The notes beneath the pieces are model-generated. The model had not been told where the DNA came from. It saw only the letters and a list, made by a program, of their open reading frames with translations, and did no database searches. From Caldifarciminota bacterium (GTDB lineage Bacteria; WOR-3; Hydrothermia; WGAB01): 7,572 bases of DNA. Position 1 is the stretch's first letter. Each line of letters opens with the position of its first letter. Both the position numbers and the translations under genes were made by a program. Shown in pieces: positions 1-5,446 of this stretch. Location of the stretch: contig WGAB01000058.1 of the NCBI GenBank assembly GCA_015489295.1, forward strand, positions 1-7,572. The letters are read 5' to 3'.

Positions 1-1
1 C

Positions 2-496
2 CTCCAAACCTACTGGCAACGCTTTGAAGGGCTCTGGGACCACGGCGACCTGGCCCTGCGGGATGCCGAGGGCTACTTCTACATCCTGGGCCGGGCCGAC
101 GATACCCTGAAGGTGGCTGGAAAACGCCTGGGACCGGCGGAGATGGAGTCCGTGGCCGTGGAACATCCGGCGGTGCAGGAGGCCGCGGTGATCGGCATGC
201 CCCATTCGGTGAAGGGCGAGGTGCCGGTGGTGTTCGTTGTGCTTCAACCGGGCCGGGAGGCCTCGGAAGATCTGGCCCGCGAGATCCAGAACTGGATCGC
301 CGAGCGGATGGGAAAGGCCCTGAAGCCCGCTGCCGTGTACTTTTTGCCCGACCTGCCCAAAACCCGCAACGCCAAGGTCATGCGCCGGGTGCTTCGCCGG
401 GTGTTCCTGGGCGAGCCGCCGGGCGACCTTTCGGCCCTGGTGAACCCCGAGGTGCTGGAAGAGGTGCAGCGGCTGCGGACCGACCTTTCACCCTGA
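2..496 (+). CDS. acs: Acetyl-CoA synthetase (AMP-forming), C-terminal part; 5' end outside window
   Basis: This is the last 164 codons of an adenylate-forming enzyme that joins acetate, ATP and CoA into acetyl-CoA in the cytoplasm. The reading frame is open from base 2, so the gene starts upstream of the window. Visible motifs are GDLALRD, then the hinge region GRADDTLKVAGKRLGPAEMES, which matches the acetyl-CoA synthetase form of the A8 motif, and near the end PKTRNAKVMRR. In that motif the lysine at 374-376 corresponds to the catalytic lysine that Pat-type acetyltransferases modify in characterised Acs proteins. The usual form there is TRSGK; here it is TRNAK. The tail GDLSALVNPEVLEEV also matches the Acs family rather than other acyl-CoA ligases. 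A propionyl-CoA synthetase or another short-chain acyl-CoA synthetase cannot be excluded without the N-terminal substrate pocket. It probably belongs to the chromosomal background, not to the defence genes. Confidence 0.88.
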   Translation, partial: LQTYWQRFEGLWDHGDLALRDAEGYFYILGRADDTLKVAGKRLGPAEMESVAVEHPAVQEAAVIGMPHSVKGEVPVVFVVLQPGREASEDLAREIQNWIAERMGKALKPAAVYFLPDLPKTRNAKVMRRVLRRVFLGEPPGDLSALVNPEVLEEVQRLRTDLSP

Positions 497-546
497 GTCC
501 CGCGCAATCCTTGGGCCAAGGGGGCAGCCATAGGCATTCAAAGCCC

Positions 547-1392
547 ATGAGCAGCACCAGGAGGCTGGCCGTAGGGTTGATCCCGCTGGTACTCGCCGGC
601 TGGGTGCAGGGGCAGATCATTCTCAAAGACCTCCCCTATGTGCCCGGCGGTTCTCCGCTTCAAAAACTGGACCTGTATTTGCCCGAGGTGAGCCCTCCTG
701 CTCCTTTGCCGGTGATGATGTACGTTCACGGAGGCGCCTGGCAGGCCGGCGACAAGAGCCATGTGGGTTACAAGGACGATGCCTTTTTGAGCGATGGTTA
801 CATCTTCGTGTCGGTGAATTATCGGCTGGCTCCCGAGGTGACCTGGCGAGAGATGGCCGGGGACATTGCCTCGGCGATTGCCTGGGTTCGCCAGCACATT
901 GCGGAGTACGGGGGCGACCCCTCCCGGATCTTCCTGATGGGGCACTCGGCAGGGGCCCACCTGGTGACCCTCGTGGCCACCGACGAGACCTATCTCGAAC
1001 AGGTGGGCTTGAGCTTGGGAGCCATTGCCGCCGTGGTTTCCCTGGACACCCGGGCCTACGATCTCGTGGCCTTTGCGAAACTCGCCCAGGGGTTGCCGCC
1101 GCTGTATCAGACGGTCTTCGGCCAGGACCCGGAGGAGTGGCGGGCCGCGTCCCCCATCACCTATGTCACCCTCGGCAAACCCATCCCACCCATGGCCGTG
1201 GTGTGGTCCCGGGGGCCGTACCGGGCGAAACTTTCGGGGCGGTTTGTGGAGGCTCTGGAGCTGGTTGGAAATGCGGTGCTGCCGGTAGACGCCTCGTTCC
1301 GCACCCACCGATCCCTGAACCGGCTCTTTGGAGCCCCTGGAGACCCCGTGGCCCAGACCATTCTGCCCTGGCTCCGCCAATTCCGGCCATAG
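547..1392 (+). CDS. Secreted alpha/beta-hydrolase (esterase/lipase, BD-FAE-like)
   Basis: This is a 281-residue serine hydrolase of the alpha/beta fold, probably a carboxylesterase; the substrate is unknown. I chose the ATG at 547 over an in-frame TTG at 511 because it begins a normal signal peptide: a basic start (MSSTRR), a hydrophobic core to about residue 18, and a likely cleavage site after VQG at residues 20-22. No strong ribosome binding site precedes either start. HGGAW (61-65) is the oxyanion-hole motif and GHSAG (132-136) carries the nucleophile Ser134. His254, in the segment FRTHRSLNRLFG, is the likely catalytic histidine. The acid residue is less clear: where I expect the Asp after the seventh strand the sequence reads WSRGP (220-224). 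Asp248 is the nearest candidate. It follows the synthetase by 50 bases and may share its transcript. The protein probably acts in the periplasm or outside the cell. Confidence 0.85.
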   Translation: MSSTRRLAVGLIPLVLAGWVQGQIILKDLPYVPGGSPLQKLDLYLPEVSPPAPLPVMMYVHGGAWQAGDKSHVGYKDDAFLSDGYIFVSVNYRLAPEVTWREMAGDIASAIAWVRQHIAEYGGDPSRIFLMGHSAGAHLVTLVATDETYLEQVGLSLGAIAAVVSLDTRAYDLVAFAKLAQGLPPLYQTVFGQDPEEWRAASPITYVTLGKPIPPMAVVWSRGPYRAKLSGRFVEALELVGNAVLPVDASFRTHRSLNRLFGAPGDPVAQTILPWLRQFRP

Positions 1393-1469
1393 CCAGGCCG
1401 AATCCTCTGCGCCAAAATCGGTCCGAGCTCCGAAAGAGAATCCCTGCCGCGTTGATGTGGCACTTCGTT

Positions 1470-1475
1470 TAAACT
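1470..1475 (+). promoter_or_regulatory. Possible -10 box for a leaderless hsdM transcript
   Basis: TAAACT fits the TANNNT pattern and ends 7 bases before the hsdM ATG, so transcription would begin at or next to the start codon. No purine-rich ribosome binding site lies in the 15 bases before the ATG, which agrees with a leaderless message. The box overlaps an 8-base palindrome, GTTTAAAC (1467-1474). There is no convincing -35 at 16-18 bases; the best upstream match, TTGATG at 1452, is only 12 bases away. This is a weak call. Confidence 0.25.
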
Positions 1476-1482
1476 ATTTCCG

Positions 1483-3063
1483 ATGACGCTCTTTGACAGT
1501 GAAAAACTGGACCTTTCGGCCCTGGAAAACTGGCTGTGGGAAGCGGCCTGCGCCCTCCGCGGCCCGGTGGACGCCCCCAAGTTCAAGGACTACATCCTGC
1601 CCCTCGTGTTCCTGAAGCGGCTCTCGGATGTGTTTGACGACGAGCTGGAAGCCCTGGCCAAAGACTTCGGAAGCCGGGAAAAAGCCGAGAAACTGGTGGA
1701 GCAGGACCACCAGCTGGTGCGGTTCTATATCCCACCCCAGGCTCGCTGGAACGCAATCCGCACCCGGTCCACCGGCCTGGGCGAGTACCTTACCGACGCC
1801 GTGCGGGCCGTGGCCCGGGAGAATCCCAAACTGCACGGGGTCATTGATCTGGTGGATTTCAATGCCACGGCGGCAGGCCAGCGGATCGTGCCCGACGAGT
1901 ATCTGCACCGTCTGGTGGAGGTCCTTTCGCGGTATCGCCTGGGGTTAAAGGATGTGGAACCGGACATCCTGGGCCGGGCCTACGAGTACCTGCTGCGGAA
2001 GTTTGCCGAAGGGCAGGGGCAGAGCGCCGGTGAGTTCTACACGCCCCGCGAGGTGGCCATCCTCATGGCCCGAATCCTGGAGCCTGAACCCGGCATGGAG
2101 GTCTACGACCCCTGCTGCGGGTCCGGGGGCCTGCTCATCAAGTGCCACCTGAGGCTCCTGGAAACCCACGGCGTGGAGGAAAACGGCCGCCGAAAGCTCC
2201 CGCCCCAGGTGGCGCCCTTGAAACTCTTCGGCCAGGAGATCAACCCCACCACCTACGCCATGGCCAAGATGAACGCCTTCATCCACGACATGGAAGCCGA
2301 GATCGCCCTCGGAGACACCATGCGCCGCCCGGCCTTCACCGACAGCCGCGGCCGCCTGCGGACCTTCCACCTGGTGGTGGCCAATCCCATGTGGAACCAG
2401 GATTTTCCCCAGTCGGTATACGAAAACGACCCCTACGAACGGTTCCGGTTCGGCATCCCCCCGGCCTCCAGTGCCGACTGGGGCTGGCTCCAGCATATGT
2501 TCGCCTCCCTGAGGGAAAACGGCCGGATGGCTGTGGTGATCGATACCGGCTCGGTTTCCCGGGGAAGCGGCACCTCCGGAAGCAATCGGGAGCGGGATAT
2601 CCGCCGGAAATTTGTGGAGCACGACCTGATTGAGGCGGTGATCCTCCTGCCGGAAAACCTTTTCTATAACACCACCGCGCCGGGCGTGATCATCGTCATC
2701 AACAGGCAAAAGCGGCATCCCGGCGAAATCCTCCTCATCAACGCCTCCAAACTCTTCGCCAAGGGCCGGCCCAAGAACTACCTCGCCGAAGAGCACATTG
2801 AACACATCGCCCGCGTGTACCACGAGTGGAAGGCCGAGGAGGGGATTTCAGCCATCATCACCAACGAGGAGGCGGCACAAAACGATTACAACCTGAGCCC
2901 CAGCCGCTATGTGGCCCCGGACGAGCAGGAGGAGGCGCTGCCCCTGGAGGAGGCGGTGGTGCGCCTGCGCGAGGCAGAGGAAGAACGGGCCGAGGCCGAC
3001 CGGGCCCTGCAGGAGGTGCTCCGGCAATTGGGCCTGGACGGGATCGGAAAGGTTGAGGGTTGA
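1483..3063 (+). CDS. hsdM: Type I restriction-modification system, DNA methyltransferase subunit HsdM
   Basis: This 526-residue protein is the N6-adenine methyltransferase subunit of a type I RM enzyme. It transfers methyl groups from S-adenosylmethionine to host DNA at sites chosen by HsdS. The N-terminal helical HsdM domain covers about residues 10-150 (KDYILPLVFLKRLSDVFDDE is typical). GEFYTPREVA follows at about 183-192. Motif I, the SAM-binding loop, is DPCCGSGG (209-216). Motif IV, normally NPPF/Y/W, reads NPMW here (301-304). SADWGWLQHM, SNRERDIRRKFVE and LLPENLFYNTTAPG are features of the HsdM family. The C-terminus from about 480 is a Glu/Arg-rich probable coiled coil, suited to contacting HsdS. 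The ATG at 1483 is the first start that includes the whole conserved domain. hsdS is not the next gene: it begins about 4.1 kb downstream, after four unrelated genes. Confidence 0.95.
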   Translation: MTLFDSEKLDLSALENWLWEAACALRGPVDAPKFKDYILPLVFLKRLSDVFDDELEALAKDFGSREKAEKLVEQDHQLVRFYIPPQARWNAIRTRSTGLGEYLTDAVRAVARENPKLHGVIDLVDFNATAAGQRIVPDEYLHRLVEVLSRYRLGLKDVEPDILGRAYEYLLRKFAEGQGQSAGEFYTPREVAILMARILEPEPGMEVYDPCCGSGGLLIKCHLRLLETHGVEENGRRKLPPQVAPLKLFGQEINPTTYAMAKMNAFIHDMEAEIALGDTMRRPAFTDSRGRLRTFHLVVANPMWNQDFPQSVYENDPYERFRFGIPPASSADWGWLQHMFASLRENGRMAVVIDTGSVSRGSGTSGSNRERDIRRKFVEHDLIEAVILLPENLFYNTTAPGVIIVINRQKRHPGEILLINASKLFAKGRPKNYLAEEHIEHIARVYHEWKAEEGISAIITNEEAAQNDYNLSPSRYVAPDEQEEALPLEEAVVRLREAEEERAEADRALQEVLRQLGLDGIGKVEG

Positions 3064-3088
3064 CCCCCGGCCTCTGTCCCCCTACATT
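3060..3088 (+). promoter_or_regulatory. Sigma-70-type promoter of the toxin-antitoxin unit
   Basis: The -35 box TTGACC (3060-3065) matches five of six consensus bases and overlaps the hsdM stop codon. A 17-base spacer leads to the -10 box TACATT (3083-3088), which matches four of six. The predicted start near 3095 falls inside the palindromic operator at 3087-3113. The antitoxin unit can therefore be transcribed independently of hsdM. Confidence 0.6.
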
Positions 3089-3113
3089 TAGACCAGTCGT
3101 AGACCGGTCTAAA
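3087..3113 (+). promoter_or_regulatory. Twin palindromic operator of the toxin-antitoxin unit
   Basis: The perfect palindrome TAGACCGGTCTA lies at 3100-3111. A second, imperfect copy, TAGACCAGTCGT, lies at 3089-3100, exactly 11 bases upstream, which places both on the same face of the helix. The outer arms TTTAGACC (3087-3094) and GGTCTAAA (3106-3113) form a further perfect inverted repeat. The region overlaps the end of the -10 box, the predicted transcription start, and ends against the ribosome binding site GGAGG at 3114-3118. It is the expected place for self-repression by a Phd/YefM antitoxin, alone or bound to its toxin. Confidence 0.7.
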
Positions 3114-3124
3114 GGAGGTGTGTC

Positions 3125-3364
3125 ATGCCCGAAATCGGTGCGTACGAGGCGAAAACCCGGTTTTCCGAGATCCTCCGGCGGGTGGAAAAGGGCGAGCGGT
3201 TCGTGATCACGCGCCACGGCCGTCCTGTGGCCGTGCTGGAGCCCGTGTCACCTGCCCGGCGGAGGGATGTGAAGGAAGTGATCCGAGATATTTTGGAATT
3301 CGGACAGAAGCACAGTTTGGGTGGGCTGAAGATCAAAGACCTGATTGAGGAGGGGCGGATGTGA
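3125..3364 (+). CDS. Phd/YefM-family antitoxin
   Basis: This 79-residue antitoxin should bind and block the PIN toxin encoded directly downstream and repress the shared promoter. Residues 1-42 are the Phd/YefM DNA-binding fold, recognisable by IGAYEAKTRFSEILRRVEKG followed by ERFVITRHGRPVAVLEPV. Residues 43-79 form a charged helical tail (RRRDVKEVIRDILEF, then GGLKIKDLIEEGRM) that would be the toxin-neutralising part. The start is firm: AGGAGG at 3113-3118 sits six bases before the ATG. The stop TGA overlaps the toxin ATG by one base (TGATG), which indicates translational coupling and fixes the antitoxin-first order typical of type II systems. A Phd-like antitoxin paired with a VapC-type toxin is a common hybrid, so I give no vapB or phd symbol. 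Confidence 0.92.
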   Translation: MPEIGAYEAKTRFSEILRRVEKGERFVITRHGRPVAVLEPVSPARRRDVKEVIRDILEFGQKHSLGGLKIKDLIEEGRM

Positions 3365-3792
3365 TGCGGGGTTTTGTGCTGGATGCGTCGGTCACCCTGG
3401 CATGGGCATTTCGTGAGGAGTTGAACGCGTACACCCGGGGAGTGCTTAAACAGTTGCAGCAGAGCCAGGCGTGGGTTCCGTCCCTGTGGCCTTTAGAGGT
3501 GGCCAATGCCCTGTTGGTGGCTGAACGCCGAGGCCGTTTGAACCGGGTTGAGATGCAGCGGTTTCTTACCTTTCTTCAGGAACTTCCTATTGCGGTGGAG
3601 CCCCTCTTACGAAACCGCGCTTTTGGTAACCTTATCCCCCTGGCCCGGGAACAGGGGCTCTCTGTGTACGACGCCGCCTATCTGGACCTGGCCATGCGGC
3701 TGGGGTTGCCCCTGGCTACCCAGGACGGTGCCCTCCGCGCCGCGGCCTCCCGGGTGGGCGTGGCAATCTTCGGCCTGCCAGAAGAGGGATAA
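3364..3792 (+). CDS. vapC: VapC-type PIN-domain ribonuclease toxin
   Basis: This 142-residue toxin consists of a single PIN domain, a magnesium-dependent ribonuclease fold. Characterised VapC toxins cut tRNA or rRNA and stop translation. All four acidic active-site residues expected for the family are present: Asp7 (VLDAS), Glu45 (PLEVANAL), Asp103 (SVYDAAYLDLA) and Asp121 (ATQDGAL), so the toxin looks intact. I chose the ATG at 3364 over a GTG at 3361 because it gives the usual short lead before VLDAS and a good distance from the GGAGG-type site at about 3348-3354. The stop TAA overlaps the ATG of the next gene by one base (TAATG), so toxin and regulator are also coupled. The RNA target cannot be read from the sequence. 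Confidence 0.93.
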   Translation: MRGFVLDASVTLAWAFREELNAYTRGVLKQLQQSQAWVPSLWPLEVANALLVAERRGRLNRVEMQRFLTFLQELPIAVEPLLRNRAFGNLIPLAREQGLSVYDAAYLDLAMRLGLPLATQDGALRAAASRVGVAIFGLPEEG

Positions 3793-5129
3793 TGGATTTG
3801 TTGCAGGAAGGAGAAACCCTGGAATTAAAACGCCAGTGGACCGACCGGGCCCTGGAAGACCTGGCCGCCTTCGCCAATACCCGGGGCGGCACGCTCCTGA
3901 TTGGCATTCAGGAAGACGGCATGGTTGTAGGGACAGAGGCCGATGATCGGGAGATCCAGCGGATTTCAAACCTCATCGTGTCCCGCCTGGGAATCACCCC
4001 CTCCATCCGGGTGGTGGAGATGGAAGGGCATCCGGTCATAGAAATTCGGGTGGAACCGGCGCCGGGCTTGGTGCCCTACCGCGGACGCTATCTTCGCCGC
4101 GTGGGTTCCACCAATCGTGATTTTTCGCCCGATGAGTTGGCCCGACACATTCTCACCCGCTCTGGAAGGAGTTGGGACAGCCTTTCCAGTGAGTGGGGGG
4201 TGGATGAAGTAGATCCAGAAGCACTGGCGAACTTTGCCCGTCTCGCTCGGTCCAGGCTTCCCCATCTTGACCCCGAAAATTCCGAACACACGCTCCAGAA
4301 CCTGGGGCTTTTAACCGACGATGGGAAGTTGAAGAACGCTGCAGTGCTTCTCTTTGGGCGACGGCCCCAGCGCATCTTTCCCCAGGCCCAGGTCCGCATT
4401 GGCATCTTTCGGGGCACGGAGATCCTGGACAGCCACGATTTCACGGGCACCCTGTGGGACCAGTTGGACGGTGCGATGGAGCGCTTCCGCCAGGTGCTCA
4501 GGGTTCGCTTTGAGATCAAGGTTGAGGAACTCTCACTCGAAGGGTTCCAGCGCAAGGAAGTGTGGGAGTACCCCCTGGAGGCCCTGCGCGAAGCGCTCAT
4601 CAACGCCCTCATCCACCGCGATTACACCTATCCGGCGGACATCCAGATTCGCCTGGAAGAGGACCGCCTGGAGCTCTGGAGCCCGGGTGAACTGCCCCCA
4701 CCCCTGACGCCGGAGGCGCTTTACGGTCCGCACTCGTCGGTGCTCCGCAATCCCCTTATTGCGCAGGCCTTTTACTTTGCTGGAGTCATTGAGCGCTGGG
4801 GCACGGGGACCACGCGCATCCTTCGTCTTTGCCGTGAGCAGGGGCTGCCGGATCCCGAATTTCAGAACCGGCAGGGTGGTTTCCTTGTTACCTTCGCCAA
4901 AGATCCTTACACTCCAGAGCGCCTGCGCAAACTGGGCTTAAACGAACGGCAGATCCGGATCATAACCGTCCTGCGGAGAATGGGAAGTGCATCTTTGGGG
5001 GAATTGCATCGGCATTTTTCGGACATTTCTTCCAAAACCGTCCAGCGTGATCTTCAGGCTCTTGTGGAAAAGGGTCTGGTGAAAGCGTCGGGTGAGAAGA
5101 AGGGAAGGCGCTATGGCTTGGCACGGTAA
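3792..5129 (+). CDS. Schlafen AlbA_2 / HATPase_c_4 / winged-helix putative regulator (COG2865-type)
   Basis: This 445-residue protein is a predicted ATP-binding transcriptional regulator, of a kind often found next to RM and other defence genes; its exact job is not known. Residues 6-115 form the AlbA_2 (Schlafen-type) domain: ETLELKR, FANTRGGTLLIGI and YLRRVGSTNRD. Residues about 255-370 form a GHKL/Bergerat ATP-binding domain: Asn271 in REALINALIHRDY, then LELWSPGELP (293-302), RNPLIAQAF, and the glycine motif ERWGTGTTRI (334-343). Residues about 383-443 are a DeoR-like winged helix-turn-helix (SLGELHRHF, SSKTVQRDLQALVEKGLV). The start codon overlaps the toxin stop, with AGAGGG at 3783-3788 as ribosome binding site. 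Cotranscription with the toxin-antitoxin pair is likely. In the same frame past the TAA, 26 further sense codons run to a TGA at 5208, through the repeat array. Confidence 0.88.
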   Translation: MDLLQEGETLELKRQWTDRALEDLAAFANTRGGTLLIGIQEDGMVVGTEADDREIQRISNLIVSRLGITPSIRVVEMEGHPVIEIRVEPAPGLVPYRGRYLRRVGSTNRDFSPDELARHILTRSGRSWDSLSSEWGVDEVDPEALANFARLARSRLPHLDPENSEHTLQNLGLLTDDGKLKNAAVLLFGRRPQRIFPQAQVRIGIFRGTEILDSHDFTGTLWDQLDGAMERFRQVLRVRFEIKVEELSLEGFQRKEVWEYPLEALREALINALIHRDYTYPADIQIRLEEDRLELWSPGELPPPLTPEALYGPHSSVLRNPLIAQAFYFAGVIERWGTGTTRILRLCREQGLPDPEFQNRQGGFLVTFAKDPYTPERLRKLGLNERQIRIITVLRRMGSASLGELHRHFSDISSKTVQRDLQALVEKGLVKASGEKKGRRYGLAR

Positions 5130-5130
5130 C

Positions 5131-5287
5131 GGACATTTAAAGGACATATTGGACGAATATTGGACATTTTCTGGATAAAAAGACACAGTAGTAGGACAAG
5201 CGACGCGTGAGGGCTCAAAGGATTTGCAAATGGCTCAAGAAGAGGTCCAAAGAAGTCAGAATAGCGTCAAAAAGGGATCAAAGGGGA
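5131..5287 (+). repeat. Degenerate array of short motifs with about 11-base spacing
   Basis: GGACAT, GGACAT, GGACGA and GGACAT begin at 5131, 5142, 5151 and 5162; a GGATA follows at 5173 and a GGACA at 5194. A second series has TCAA-like cores at 5214 (CTCAAAGG), 5234 (CTCAAGAA), 5245 (GTCCAAAG), 5255 (GTCAGAAT), 5266 (GTCAAAAA) and 5277 (ATCAAAGG). Most steps are 9-11 bases or about twice that, i.e. one or two helical turns. GGCTCAA also repeats exactly at 5212 and 5232. A further GGACATTT occurs inside the regulator gene at 5021. The function is unknown: the array may be an operator for the winged-helix regulator, or a decayed repetitive extension of its coding region. Confidence 0.5.
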
Positions 5288-5421
5288 ATAGTGATGGACA
5301 CAGAGAAAAGGGCGTTTGGATCCCATGTTGATGTACAAGGTTGCCCAACGGCTTCAAGATAACCAAGATCAGCCCCATGCCTTGAGGGTGGCGGGAAGTA
5401 ACTGCGAGGGAAGTATACCCA

Positions 5422-5427
5422 TATAAT
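5422..5427 (+). promoter_or_regulatory. Possible -10 box for the OLD gene
   Basis: TATAAT is a perfect -10 hexamer ending 19 bases before the OLD start codon. No recognisable -35 lies 16-18 bases upstream (TAACTG at 5399-5404 is poor). Transcription would begin near 5434, leaving a very short leader that starts at the AGGAGA ribosome binding site (5435-5440). An activator could make up for the weak -35. Confidence 0.4.
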
Positions 5428-5446
5428 TTGACACAGGAGAAAGCAC

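Larger units (their letters stand above)
5130..5446. other. 317-base intergenic region between regulator and OLD gene
   Basis: The left half (5131 to about 5287) holds the phased short repeats described separately. From about 5288 to 5420 I see no gene, RNA gene or terminator hairpin with a T-tract. The only short frame there is 33 codons (5325-5426), without a ribosome binding site. A -10-like box and the OLD ribosome binding site close the region. Base composition shifts here from GC-rich to AT-rich, so this is a plausible junction between modules of different origin. Confidence 0.7.

Noticed and set aside
509..521. Interrupted palindrome CCTTGG-G-CCAAGG between synthetase and hydrolase
   Set aside because: Short arms in GC-rich DNA with no promoter around it; chance is a sufficient explanation.
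511..546. Upstream TTG start for the hydrolase
   Set aside because: It would add 12 residues before the signal peptide and has no ribosome binding site; the ATG at 547 gives a normal signal peptide.
538..1380. Long antisense frame opposite the hydrolase
   Set aside because: It is a by-product of GC-rich codon structure; its translation is Gly/His/Pro-rich and shows no domain.
1380..1403. Imperfect hairpin around the hydrolase stop codon (ATTCCGGCC with GGCCGAAT)
   Set aside because: The stem has a bulge and no T-tract follows, so I do not call it a terminator.
1945..2823. Long antisense frame opposite hsdM
   Set aside because: It mirrors a well-supported gene and its translation has no recognisable domain.
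5131..5287. CRISPR array
   Set aside because: The repeats are too short (5-8 bases), degenerate and closely spaced, with no unique spacers of constant length.
5325..5426. 33-codon reading frame in the intergenic region before the OLD gene
   Set aside because: It has no ribosome binding site, no recognisable motif, and its end overlaps the -10-like box.
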